From: JAFEDN01 sp963712715
Lineage (GTDB): Bacteria > Pseudomonadota > Gammaproteobacteria > Coxiellales > Coxiellaceae
Direction of reading: 5' to 3'
DNA: 64,000 nucleotides
Assembly: GCA_963712715.1 (NCBI GenBank)
Contig: CAVQJI010000042.1
Location: 62,001-126,000 of the forward strand
Of this stretch, positions 55,020 through 62,843 are shown in pieces; position 1 is the stretch's first letter, and each line of letters begins with the position of its first letter. The notes under the pieces were generated by a model. That model was not told where the DNA came from and ran no database searches. It was given only the letters and a program-made list of their open reading frames with translations. The translations under genes and the position numbers were made by a program.

Positions 55020-55201
55020 ATCCTAAATTAATCAGTTGCCACCTACTGCGAAGACCTATTGCACTGAATCTTGAGGCTTTTTTGTGAATTTTTTCCTTCA
55101 CCGTACGGATGAGTACGGCTTCAGGAAAAAATCCACAAAAAAGCCTCAATCTTCAGCGCACTAGGTCTTCTCGCGACGGAGGCAACTGATTAATTTAGGA
55201 T
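55020..55201. repeat. Hairpin repeat, family B, full-length copy upstream of waaC
   Basis: ATCCTAAATTAATCAGTTGCC at the left is the complement of the right end GGCAACTGATTAATTTAGGAT, and the inner parts (GCGAAGACCTATTGCACTGA.., GAGGCTTTTTTGTG..) pair with the matching inner right half, so almost all of the 182 bases fold into one stem. The short copy before dnaA is an internally deleted form. Confidence 0.88.
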
Positions 55202-55265
55202 TATTCTCTTTCTCTTCCCGGCGGATCATAGCATTATCAGCCACCCTTCTCAATGTTGCTGCAAA

Positions 55266-55400
55266 TTAAGGATTTTCTGCAAAGACTAATGTTTTTTCTT
55301 CCGATAAGGCGCCAATGATATGCGAGAGAGGGAGAATTAAAGTTAATGGAGAATTGGTAAGATTATAGAAGCCATATTTAGAATTTTCGTAATTTGCCAT
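55266..55400 (-). pseudogene. Remnant of a TacT-type GNAT toxin (C-terminal end only)
   Basis: A 44-residue frame starting MANYENSKYGFYNLTNSPLT and ending GALSEEKTLVFAENP. The KYGF..SPLTLILPL block is how GNAT toxins of DUF1778-GNAT pairs end, and it sits directly downstream of the antitoxin, where the roughly 160-residue toxin should be. The acetyl-CoA binding and catalytic parts are absent, so the toxin has been lost by deletion. Confidence 0.65.
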
Positions 55401-55418
55401 CCTGACATAAACAGATCT

Positions 55419-55709
55419 TTATCTTTTACGTAGATATTCTCGCATTGCCGATTTAAGAGCTGCGTTTGGTTTTGCGGGTTTTTCTAGCAAAGATAAAAAT
55501 CTGTCCCGCTCTTCATTGTTGAGGGTGAGCATGTCTTGTGTCTCTATAATTTTCTGGGCTTTTTCATAAGCGGCTTGAGTCATAAATGTGCTTATAGAGA
55601 CTCCTGCCAACTGAGCAGCGTAGGTTAAAATATTTTTAATTTTAGAAGTTGTGCGTAAATCAATCCTCTGTTGCTTGGTGGATAGATCTGAATATTCGTT
55701 TGATTGCAT
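55419..55709 (-). CDS. DUF1778 (TacA-type) antitoxin, orphan
   Basis: 96 residues. The ribbon-helix-helix start KQQRIDLRTTSKIKNILTYAAQLAGVSISTFMTQAAYEKAQKII is the DUF1778 signature; the C-terminal part (NEERDRFLSLLEKPAKPNAALKSAM) normally wraps the GNAT toxin. The SD-like GGGAGGC lies before the ATG. The partner toxin survives only as a tail at 55266-55400, so this antitoxin is orphaned here and may act as an anti-toxin against other copies or simply persist. Confidence 0.85.
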   Translation of the reverse strand: MQSNEYSDLSTKQQRIDLRTTSKIKNILTYAAQLAGVSISTFMTQAAYEKAQKIIETQDMLTLNNEERDRFLSLLEKPAKPNAALKSAMREYLRKR

Positions 55710-55803
55710 ATTAATTGCCTCCCTTTAGAAGATTCTACTCAATTATGTTTTGTGTGTCAAATGTACGGATCTCAGAGAAGAAGACAAATTTGTTAAAGTT
55801 ATT

Positions 55804-55978
55804 TATACCGCGTGACCTCTCAATTTGCGGTTTTTAGCATCCCATCTGCAGGCCATCTTGTGCTTTAAAAAACATTTGCATATGAGTAACTATGCGCATG
55901 TTTTTTAAAACACAATCTGGCCAACAGCTGGGCGCTAAAACCCGCAAATTGAGAGGTCACGCGGTATAGTAAAAGGGA
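55804..55978. repeat. 175-base near-perfect palindrome, family E
   Basis: TATACCGCGTGACCTCTCAA at the left and TTGAGAGGTCACGCGGTATA at the right are exact complements; pairing continues inward (CAGGCCA..GTGCTTTAAAAAACAT with ATGTTTTTTAAAACAC..TGGCCA) to a small centre near 55890. Located between the antitoxin and the rightward pilus operon. No gene in it. Confidence 0.85.
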
Positions 55979-56095
55979 AGACCTGCGAGCGGCAGAAAAA
56001 AATCCATACCCGCTGCTGTGAGTGGGATTTTTTCTGCTTGACGGTAACATTAGGCTGTATTAAAATCCGAGCTTCATCAGAAAGGTAAATGAAAC

Positions 56096-57631
56096 ATGAA
56101 GCAGCCTACACAAGAGCAGCAGGCTCTTGAGCAATACGCAACCATTGCCCAGCGTAAAGTGCTAACCAGTCAAGCGGATTTAAGCCCTAAAGACAATGCG
56201 ATGCCGGAAATGCTGGCCTGGTGCCGGGAACACCAAAATATTGTGGTATTGCAAAGCTGCACCATTTTGACCAGTGAGCCTACTTCCCGTCTTGTCCAGA
56301 ATTGCAAAATCGTCATGCACAATAAAGGTTTGGTGCCGGGATTGATTTTTCCCGCCACCAGCGGTCTGGTTAAAATCCTGCTGGAGAACGCGGAAGAGCG
56401 CCGCCAGCAATTGGACGCCAGTCAGGAAGGCGCGGCCGAAGTCAGCACTCAGCAACAACGACTGCGTTTACTGGTCAAGGGTGCGCTGGATATGGAAGCG
56501 ACTGACATTCACATGGAAGTGCGCAGTGACATCGCCCGCATCCGTTTCCGAAAACACGGTGAACTTTTTTTACATGCGGAATGGCTACCCAAACTGGCCA
56601 GGGAAGTGGCGTCCGTCGCCTTCAATAAAGAAACAGATCATAACATCACTCATTTTAATCCGCTGGTACCGCAAAACGCTTCCATGCCTTTGCTTATTGA
56701 TGATAAAGAAGTTCGGTTGCGTTTAGCCAGTCTGCCTGCCCATGGCGGCTTTGACGTGGTTATGCGAATTCTCACGACCGCCGAACACGAAGTGCCCACT
56801 TTAGCGCAACTGGGCTATCTCCCTCTGCAGGTGGAAATGTTAGAACGCGCCTTGCACATGCCTTACGGAGCGGTTGTGCTGGCGGGTCCGACAGGTTCCG
56901 GGAAAACCACAACCTTAGCTTCCTGCATGCGTTTAATAGAAGATTACCGGAAACTTTATTCTATTGAAGATCCTGTGGAAAAAGTAGTGACTACCGTCAC
57001 GCAGGTGCCGGTGAATACCGAGCATTATGACCGCAGTTTCGCCAATATGGCGCGAACGGTACTGCGTATGGATCCCGACGTTCTGGTCCTGGGAGAAATC
57101 CGCGATGAAGACACGGCGGCCGTCATGGTGCGCGCGGCGATCACCGGCCATTTGGTATTTTCCACGGTGCATGCCAATAGCGCGCCCGGTATCGTTACCC
57201 GTCTGGGTGACCTGAAAATTTCTTCTGATTTATTGGCCAGTCCGGATTTACTGGTTTGCCTCATCTGCCAGCGTCTGGCGCCATTGCTTTGTACTACGTG
57301 CATGATTCCCGTGGAGCAGTCCGAGCGTCACAAGGCATATTTTCCTCGCTGGCGAAAAGTTTTTGGTGACCATTGGGGACAGGTGAAGGCGCGCGGACAC
57401 GATTGCGTTAAATGCCACGGTCTGGGAATTTCTGGTCGCACAGTGGTGGCGGAAATGATCTGGCTGGATGAGGTGGGCCGGCAGATGATTCACGGCAACC
57501 ATCTGACTAAATGGCTCAGCCATCTGAAAGAAACGGGCTGGCTCAGTTATCACGATCAGTTACGCAGCCTGGTCAAACAGGGATTAGTGGATCCTCTGGA
57601 TGCAGAAGCGCTGGCGGGTGAATTATCATGA
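56096..57631 (+). CDS. Type IV pilus assembly ATPase (PilB/GspE family)
   Basis: 511 residues. Walker A VVLAGPTGSGKTTTLASCM near 263, Asp box SIEDPVEKVV, Walker B DPDVLVLGEIRDEDTAAVMVRAA, His box GHLVFSTVHANSAPGIVTRL and a zinc site (LLCTTC ... HDCVKCHGLGISGR). The N-terminal domain of PilB is short, like the PilQ ATPase of R64-type IVb pili. GAAAGG lies about 7 bases ahead of the ATG. Overlaps the platform gene by 4 bases (ATGA). Confidence 0.92.
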   Translation: MKQPTQEQQALEQYATIAQRKVLTSQADLSPKDNAMPEMLAWCREHQNIVVLQSCTILTSEPTSRLVQNCKIVMHNKGLVPGLIFPATSGLVKILLENAEERRQQLDASQEGAAEVSTQQQRLRLLVKGALDMEATDIHMEVRSDIARIRFRKHGELFLHAEWLPKLAREVASVAFNKETDHNITHFNPLVPQNASMPLLIDDKEVRLRLASLPAHGGFDVVMRILTTAEHEVPTLAQLGYLPLQVEMLERALHMPYGAVVLAGPTGSGKTTTLASCMRLIEDYRKLYSIEDPVEKVVTTVTQVPVNTEHYDRSFANMARTVLRMDPDVLVLGEIRDEDTAAVMVRAAITGHLVFSTVHANSAPGIVTRLGDLKISSDLLASPDLLVCLICQRLAPLLCTTCMIPVEQSERHKAYFPRWRKVFGDHWGQVKARGHDCVKCHGLGISGRTVVAEMIWLDEVGRQMIHGNHLTKWLSHLKETGWLSYHDQLRSLVKQGLVDPLDAEALAGELS

Positions 57632-58689
57632 ACTATCAATGGTTGTTAAAATATCCTTACGCACAGCCGCTGGTGCAGCGATGGCATCGCATGCAATTCA
57701 ACCGCAGGCCCCAGCAGGCTTTTTTGCAGGACCTTGCGGCCCTGATTGAAGATGGCGTGCCTGCCAGTCAGGCGATCGACGTGATTATCGGCGTCTCTGG
57801 CGGTATCACCAAAAAAGTAGCCGAAGCGGTTGCAGTCAGCATTGCCAAGGGCCAAAGCCTTGCCGATGGAATGCAGCCATGGTTTTCACACGCGGTAGTG
57901 GAAATCATTCGAGTCGGTGAATCAAACGGCGCTTTGCCACAAACACTGCGCGCCGCCGCCAACATGTACACCAGTTATGCGGGGACCTTAAACGCGTTTT
58001 TAGCTTCGGTGCTTTACCCTATCAGTGTTATTATATTAGCGCTGGGGATCACGGCTTTTATAAAAAATTCAGTACTGACCAGCTTTCTCGAAATTAAGCC
58101 CATGGCTACCTGGCCGCAAGTGGGTAAAAATTTATATAGAATTGGATCGATCGTGGAAAATGGCTGGTGGTTGATGCTGTTAACGGCGGGTTTACTGGGT
58201 ATCATTGTGAACAACATTTTAAAAAATGTCACTGGTCATGTCCGCGGCTGGATAGATGATATCCCATTTTTTTCGTTATATCGCGCATCGCTGGCTGCGC
58301 GATTTATGGAAACTTTGGGATTGCTGGTTGCGAACGGAGTGATGATCAGGCAGGCTTTGAGCACCATGCAATACGACGCATCGCCTTACCTGTCCTGGCA
58401 TTTATTACAAATGGAATACCGTCTAAGTGGAGGAGAGGAAAATATCGCTGATGTATTGGACACTAATTTAATCAGTAATAATGATTTGATGCGTTTGCGG
58501 GTAGTCGCCAAAAGTAAGGGATTTGCCGAAGCGTTAATCAGTCTGGGCCGCCAGGCCCGGGAGCGCACTTCCAAAAGAATTGACGCTACCGGTAAAGTGT
58601 TGGGCGGATTATTTTTATTGATCGGCGCAGGAATTGCCATGACAATTGTCTTTGGTATTTATACAGTAGGGAGTTCTCTAACTTTTTAG
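57628..58689 (+). CDS. Type IV pilus inner-membrane platform protein (PilC/GspF family)
   Basis: 353 residues with the two GspF repeats and three membrane regions. Repeat 1: FLQDLAALIEDGVPASQAIDVI..IAKGQSLADGM..VVEIIRVGESNGALPQTLRAAANM; repeat 2: FMETLGLLVANGVMIRQALSTM..NDLMRLRVVAKSKGFAEALISLG. Anchors the ATPase at the membrane. Same layout as R64 PilR. Next comes a 76-base gap with a palindrome and then the pilin. Confidence 0.92.
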   Translation: MNYQWLLKYPYAQPLVQRWHRMQFNRRPQQAFLQDLAALIEDGVPASQAIDVIIGVSGGITKKVAEAVAVSIAKGQSLADGMQPWFSHAVVEIIRVGESNGALPQTLRAAANMYTSYAGTLNAFLASVLYPISVIILALGITAFIKNSVLTSFLEIKPMATWPQVGKNLYRIGSIVENGWWLMLLTAGLLGIIVNNILKNVTGHVRGWIDDIPFFSLYRASLAARFMETLGLLVANGVMIRQALSTMQYDASPYLSWHLLQMEYRLSGGEENIADVLDTNLISNNDLMRLRVVAKSKGFAEALISLGRQARERTSKRIDATGKVLGGLFLLIGAGIAMTIVFGIYTVGSSLTF

Positions 58690-58718
58690 GAGCGCTTTGC
58701 ATAGGAAATGAAATGTGG

Positions 58719-58732
58719 TACGCTATAGCGTA
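58719..58732. promoter_or_regulatory. 14-base palindrome before the pilin gene
   Basis: TACGCTATAGCGTA, a perfect palindrome 34 bases before the pilin ATG. A GCTATA within it could be a -10 with TTGCAT upstream (58698-58703), which would put an operator over a promoter. Tentative. Confidence 0.35.
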
Positions 58733-58765
58733 ATCAGTAACTATTTTTTTGTGAGGTAAAAAAAC

Positions 58766-59269
58766 ATGAAGACTTTCAACGGGAAGTTAAAGCAGGCAGG
58801 TATTTCGTTACTTGAAGTTTTGCTGTCTTTAGCAATTATTGCCATTATTTTGGTGATGGCGGTGCAGTATTTTACAACCGCGAGCACCAATCAAAAACTC
58901 AACATGGTCAGAACTGCTATTGGTGTCGACATGTCTGCTGTTGAAAGTTATGCGATTAATAATCCTTCATTTTCAACTTTGAGTTGGGATATTTTAGTGA
59001 ATGGTGGTTACATTAGTCAGGACCCCAAAAATATTAGTTGTAATTCCGGCTCACAAAAGGGCTGTACTCAGGTAACACCCTGGGGCAAGAATATCACTAT
59101 CGGTGCTGCGACCGGAACGAGTGGACTGGGTGTAATCACCGTCCCGTTACCCTCTCAGGCGCTGTGCACCAATTTACAGGATAGTTACGGACCAAAAGTA
59201 GTTGATTGCACCACATCCCAAGGCTCAGCTATCGTTTATCTTAATGGAAACATTCCAGGTACAACTTAA
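58766..59269 (+). CDS. Type IVb-like major prepilin
   Basis: 167 residues. Prepilin leader of about 12 residues ending KQAG, then ISLLEVLLSLAIIAIILVMAVQYF (Glu at +5), so it is a substrate for a prepilin peptidase. C-terminal part has two Cys pairs (NISCNSGSQKGC, ALCTNL..VDCTTS) and Gly/Ser/Thr-rich strands, as in the PilS pilin of R64. GAGGT sits 8 bases ahead of the ATG. No prepilin peptidase gene is in the window. Confidence 0.85.
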   Translation: MKTFNGKLKQAGISLLEVLLSLAIIAIILVMAVQYFTTASTNQKLNMVRTAIGVDMSAVESYAINNPSFSTLSWDILVNGGYISQDPKNISCNSGSQKGCTQVTPWGKNITIGAATGTSGLGVITVPLPSQALCTNLQDSYGPKVVDCTTSQGSAIVYLNGNIPGTT

Positions 59270-59286
59270 ATTAGTGGAATGTTCTC

Positions 59287-59904
59287 TTGATTAAATCCGG
59301 GCAATCTGGTTTTACTTTACTGGAGTTGTTACTGGTTTTGGTATGCATGGGCGCGATTATTTCGTGGTCCATGCATCACTACCAACAGAAACAGCGCCGT
59401 ACACAAACCTTACAAATAGAATCAGATATTAAATCCCTGCAGCGAGCGTTAGATATTTATTTTCATGCGACAGGCTGCAAGCAAAATGGCGAATTCGCCG
59501 AGGCGGCGGGAAATATCGATTGTCAAAACCTCCTCCAGTACGGCGACGTTGTTTGCAATCGTGCGCCACTCGTCGCGCAATACGCTGCCAAATTAATCGA
59601 CACCAACCAAAAGACACAGGGAACCACTCCAAAGCCCGTGTATCAATTAGAAATCCAGGCTATCCTGTCCACGAATTTAAGCGATAAGCAGGTGACCTGG
59701 CTCCAGCAACAATTGGCCGCAAAAACCGGTGCGCAAAACAATATTTTAATATGGGACAGTCTACCCACGAATAGTTATGTGCAGGCAGGTGATAATTCAT
59801 GGATTCTCAACGGCGCCGGCGCTTATTTCCGCGCCAGCCAAAATGAGAATGGAACCGGCGGCGCCGCCATGCCCGAATTCTCAGGTTCTTTTTGCGCTAA
59901 TTAA
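59287..59904 (+). CDS. Prepilin-like protein 2
   Basis: 205 residues from a TTG start at 59287. Short leader then FTLLELLLVLVCMGAIISWSMHHY (Glu at +5), a long alpha1 helix with KSLQRALDIYFHATGCKQNG and cysteines at CKQ, DCQN, VVCN and SFCAN. Minor pilin or pseudopilin of the same system. 17 bases after the major prepilin stop. No ATG alternative ahead of the leader. Confidence 0.82.
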   Translation: MIKSGQSGFTLLELLLVLVCMGAIISWSMHHYQQKQRRTQTLQIESDIKSLQRALDIYFHATGCKQNGEFAEAAGNIDCQNLLQYGDVVCNRAPLVAQYAAKLIDTNQKTQGTTPKPVYQLEIQAILSTNLSDKQVTWLQQQLAAKTGAQNNILIWDSLPTNSYVQAGDNSWILNGAGAYFRASQNENGTGGAAMPEFSGSFCAN

Positions 59905-60008
59905 AAATTTTTCCCTGTTCGGTATTTAATTGACTCTTAAGAATTTCTTTATTGCTATTACCGAATCGCTTATGTAGAATCGGTACAAAAGAAGTCATCA
60001 GTAGTGGA

Positions 60009-61289
60009 ATGCTAATGCTTGCATATCGTATTAAAAATAGATGCACACAAAAAGGTTACACTCTTATCGAGTTGCTCTTGGTGGTTACAGTGCTGGCATT
60101 TATTGCCTCGCTGGGAGTAAAAACTTATCGTGACAAAGCCGCTTCCGACCGCATCAATATTACCGCGCTGAATATCCAACACGTTCTTGAAGCGGGAATT
60201 TCCTACAATCTCGCCAACCAGTCAAAGTGGCCCAAAAAAAACTGGAGCGGTTCTAACTGCAATACTGCTCCCGACGACACTGTTTTCGTACAAAATTATC
60301 TTCCTAATGAAAGCAACCAAAGTAATCTGGGCGTTCCTATCTGTTGGAATGGTGACGATACGACAGCAGGTCCGCAAAAAGCAAAACGTTTTTGGGCAGC
60401 CGTCAGCACCGGCGATAGCGGCGACGCCACCGCGGTATCCGCCGCACAACGCATTGCCGCGCGTTTACCCAACGCTATCATCACTAACGATCCCAACGCT
60501 GAACCGACGGGCACTCCCAGCAGCGTCTGCACCAGCGGAGCCTGTTATGTCAAAGCCGTCGTGGCAATGCCTACGGGAGGCGGCGGAAATTTGGGCACAA
60601 GCTATGTTGCCGGCGTTGGAAATTGCGATTCCAATATAGATGCTCTTACCGGTAGTGTTCAGAACAAACAGCCCGGTTCGGGAACAAATGTCTATTGCCG
60701 AAGAACCACAGTGTCTGAACAATTTTGCACTAATTTTCCCGCGGCCTGTGGCGATACCGCGATTAATTCATTATCCCAGTATGAAATTGGATTTCAATGC
60801 AAGCCTGGAGAATATGCGAACATATACGTCGTTCCCAACTTCGTGCGAATGGATCGCTACTCCGGTTCTAGCGGGAGTCCTGCAAATGCCGTCACGGTGG
60901 ATCCTGTGTATGAATTATCCGGAGCTCCTGAAACAAATCCTTATGCGGGCAAGCCCCCTTATTGGGTTGATTACACGAAAGACTATTGCCCAACAGGGCC
61001 TCTTCCGGACGGCGCTGCGAAATGTCAGGTAACGATGGTGGGCACTTATGGTTACCAGAATGGCGGAGCATTGGTGACGAATGGATGCACCACTCACATG
61101 CAAAATGATTTGCACGTCTGTACCTGCGTGCCTGTCAGGAACTCAGGCGGCGTTATCTCTGGCGGATGTGCTGACGCAGCGGGTGGCCGCAGCGGCGCTG
61201 TCGGGGCTTCTTATATAGCGATGTGCAACCAGTCATCACCGGCTTCAGCGAATTTGGCGGTAAAACAAACCGGTAAAAATTTTTGGTAA
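60009..61289 (+). CDS. Large prepilin-like protein, possible tip adhesin
   Basis: About 427 residues from ATG 60009 (or 60015). Leader MLMLAYRIKNRCTQKG, then YTLIELLLVVTVLAFIASLGV (Glu at +5), followed by a long Cys-rich extracellular part (about 20 cysteines, e.g. CTSGACYVK, GNCDSN, CRRTTV..FCTNFPAACG, GFQCKPGEY, VCTCVPV) with Gly/Ser-rich stretches. Position and size resemble PilV-type tip proteins of IVb pili, and the cysteine pattern suggests disulfide-stabilised modules, but no R64-style shufflon is present. Confidence 0.75.
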   Translation: MLMLAYRIKNRCTQKGYTLIELLLVVTVLAFIASLGVKTYRDKAASDRINITALNIQHVLEAGISYNLANQSKWPKKNWSGSNCNTAPDDTVFVQNYLPNESNQSNLGVPICWNGDDTTAGPQKAKRFWAAVSTGDSGDATAVSAAQRIAARLPNAIITNDPNAEPTGTPSSVCTSGACYVKAVVAMPTGGGGNLGTSYVAGVGNCDSNIDALTGSVQNKQPGSGTNVYCRRTTVSEQFCTNFPAACGDTAINSLSQYEIGFQCKPGEYANIYVVPNFVRMDRYSGSSGSPANAVTVDPVYELSGAPETNPYAGKPPYWVDYTKDYCPTGPLPDGAAKCQVTMVGTYGYQNGGALVTNGCTTHMQNDLHVCTCVPVRNSGGVISGGCADAAGGRSGAVGASYIAMCNQSSPASANLAVKQTGKNFW

Positions 61290-61329
61290 TTGTATTTGTA
61301 TTGTTAACTAACAAAATAGAGGTGCCAGT

Positions 61330-62718
61330 ATGCAAGATAATATACGTATTAATTCGGGTAATGGAACAGATGAGGAATTGTACCTTCCCCCACAAGACCT
61401 GATGAATGATTATATACCTTTGGATGGATTTGAGGAAAAGAAAAAGAACGTTCGTGAACATACCCATTCCAGCAGCAATAGCATTAGTGCAGGCAGTTAT
61501 TCTTCCAGCTTAAGCGGAGAGTTTAAACATGGTGCATACAGCACCGGCAGCAGTTTGAGTAGTAGCCAGTCAGGTAGCCGTAGTTCCCCAGTGCAGTCAA
61601 CTTCTGCCGATGACGAAGAAGATGTTAAACATGGCCCGGGCAACTTTGGCAGCATACCGGCCCCCTCTCAGGTTCCGATTGTAATTCTTCCTGATGCAAA
61701 AGCGGATCCATTTCCAACACCCATGGCGGCGTGGCATAATTTGCAGCACGTCATCACGGAGGTTAACGATCCCCTGTTGAGGCTGGAAGCAAAAAAACTC
61801 TCCGACAGAGCAGAAGACGAGCGGACGAAAAAGGCGGGTGGGGCCACCCGTTTATGGTATAAGACCACCAGTTTTTTTAGTTGGGCCTGCTGTGGCTGTC
61901 TGCCTACGTTATGTAAAAGCACATTTGTCCTTCTGACTGCCGGAGCGGTGATTGCTGCAGGACTTTTCCTGAGACGCCAGGCCAATATCGCAGATGATTA
62001 TCAGGCTCCGGATTTTCATCCGGGCGACACTACGGATGATAGCATTTACGCATTGGGGGGTATCACTTCGGATATCTATAATCTGGTAGAGAAGGTTTGG
62101 CCCCTGAAAAATTTAGAGCGCCAGGGCTATGAGGCTGCTGGAATTTTGGGTTTGGTCTGGACAGTTGAGTTTTTCATTTACCGTTTTATGCAACATGAGA
62201 ATGAAAAAACGCGTCAGGCTGGCGAGAATAATCAACAGATCCAGGATGCGCAAACGGAAGTCATCAGAAAACTGACTGAGAAAGATAAGGCGCAAGCGAA
62301 AGCCATCAATAACCTGACTCAGCAAATCCAAACACTGACACTGGAATTACAGAAGGAACGGATTGGCTCAAAGAAAAAGGCAAATCGAATCAAAAGACTG
62401 GAGAAAGCGGTGGAGAGTTTGACGGGAAGTCCTTTACCACCATTAGATAAGGACCTTGAAGAAAAGACTATTTCGAGTGAAACAGTCAGCGATGGGAAAC
62501 AAGTGGGTGGTTTAGACAACACTGCTGATGAAACAAGAGAAGGCCATACTTCTGATATTACCTCCCAAATGTTAAGAGAAAGGGCAAAAGCTTCTAATCA
62601 AGGGTCGAATTCACATTCGTTCGTTGCCGGCGGAGGCCGGGGCGGTGGAGCACCGAGACCGACCGGTACCGGTAACAATCCTGTGGCTTTGACAAACACT
62701 AATTTGAATCAACGTTAA
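61330..62718 (+). CDS. Hypothetical Ser-rich membrane protein with coiled coil, effector-like
   Basis: 462 residues. GAGGTG precedes the ATG. Layout: acidic start (MQDNIRINSGNGTDEELYLP), a Ser/Gly-rich low-complexity region at about 50-110, then FFSWACCGCLPTLCKSTFVLLTAGAVIAAGLFL at about 190-222, which has five cysteines ahead of a membrane helix, a second hydrophobic stretch (AGILGLVWTVEFFIYRFM) near 260-277, a Gln/Lys-rich coiled coil at 280-365 and a Gly/Asn-rich tail. No homologue is recognised. Cysteine clusters next to a helix are typical of palmitoylated eukaryotic-type proteins, which would fit a host-delivered effector; inference only. Confidence 0.7.
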   Translation: MQDNIRINSGNGTDEELYLPPQDLMNDYIPLDGFEEKKKNVREHTHSSSNSISAGSYSSSLSGEFKHGAYSTGSSLSSSQSGSRSSPVQSTSADDEEDVKHGPGNFGSIPAPSQVPIVILPDAKADPFPTPMAAWHNLQHVITEVNDPLLRLEAKKLSDRAEDERTKKAGGATRLWYKTTSFFSWACCGCLPTLCKSTFVLLTAGAVIAAGLFLRRQANIADDYQAPDFHPGDTTDDSIYALGGITSDIYNLVEKVWPLKNLERQGYEAAGILGLVWTVEFFIYRFMQHENEKTRQAGENNQQIQDAQTEVIRKLTEKDKAQAKAINNLTQQIQTLTLELQKERIGSKKKANRIKRLEKAVESLTGSPLPPLDKDLEEKTISSETVSDGKQVGGLDNTADETREGHTSDITSQMLRERAKASNQGSNSHSFVAGGGRGGGAPRPTGTGNNPVALTNTNLNQR

Positions 62719-62741
62719 GAGTTGCCATTTGTCGCCAGCAA

Positions 62742-62790
62742 TTCTCGCCCTGAACATTTTTTAAAATGAAAAAATGTTAAAGGGCGAGAA
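62742..62790. repeat. Strong hairpin after the membrane protein gene
   Basis: TTCTCGCCCT and AGGGCGAGAA flank inner arms ACATTTTTT and AAAAAATGT. The stem is followed by A residues on the plus strand, not T, so it is not a classical plus-strand terminator. It could slow mRNA decay or be a remnant repeat. The next gene starts 54 bases later. Confidence 0.55.
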
Positions 62791-62843
62791 AAAAATAAGC
62801 AAAGAATTGAGATAAATTGATATTTCATTGAAGGAGCGAAATC

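Noticed and set aside
55012..55203. Small genes between waaC and the antitoxin
   Set aside because: Short frames here are products of the self-complementary family B element.
62742..62790. Intrinsic terminator after the 462-residue protein
   Set aside because: The stem is strong but is followed by A residues on the plus strand rather than T, so it was listed only as a hairpin.
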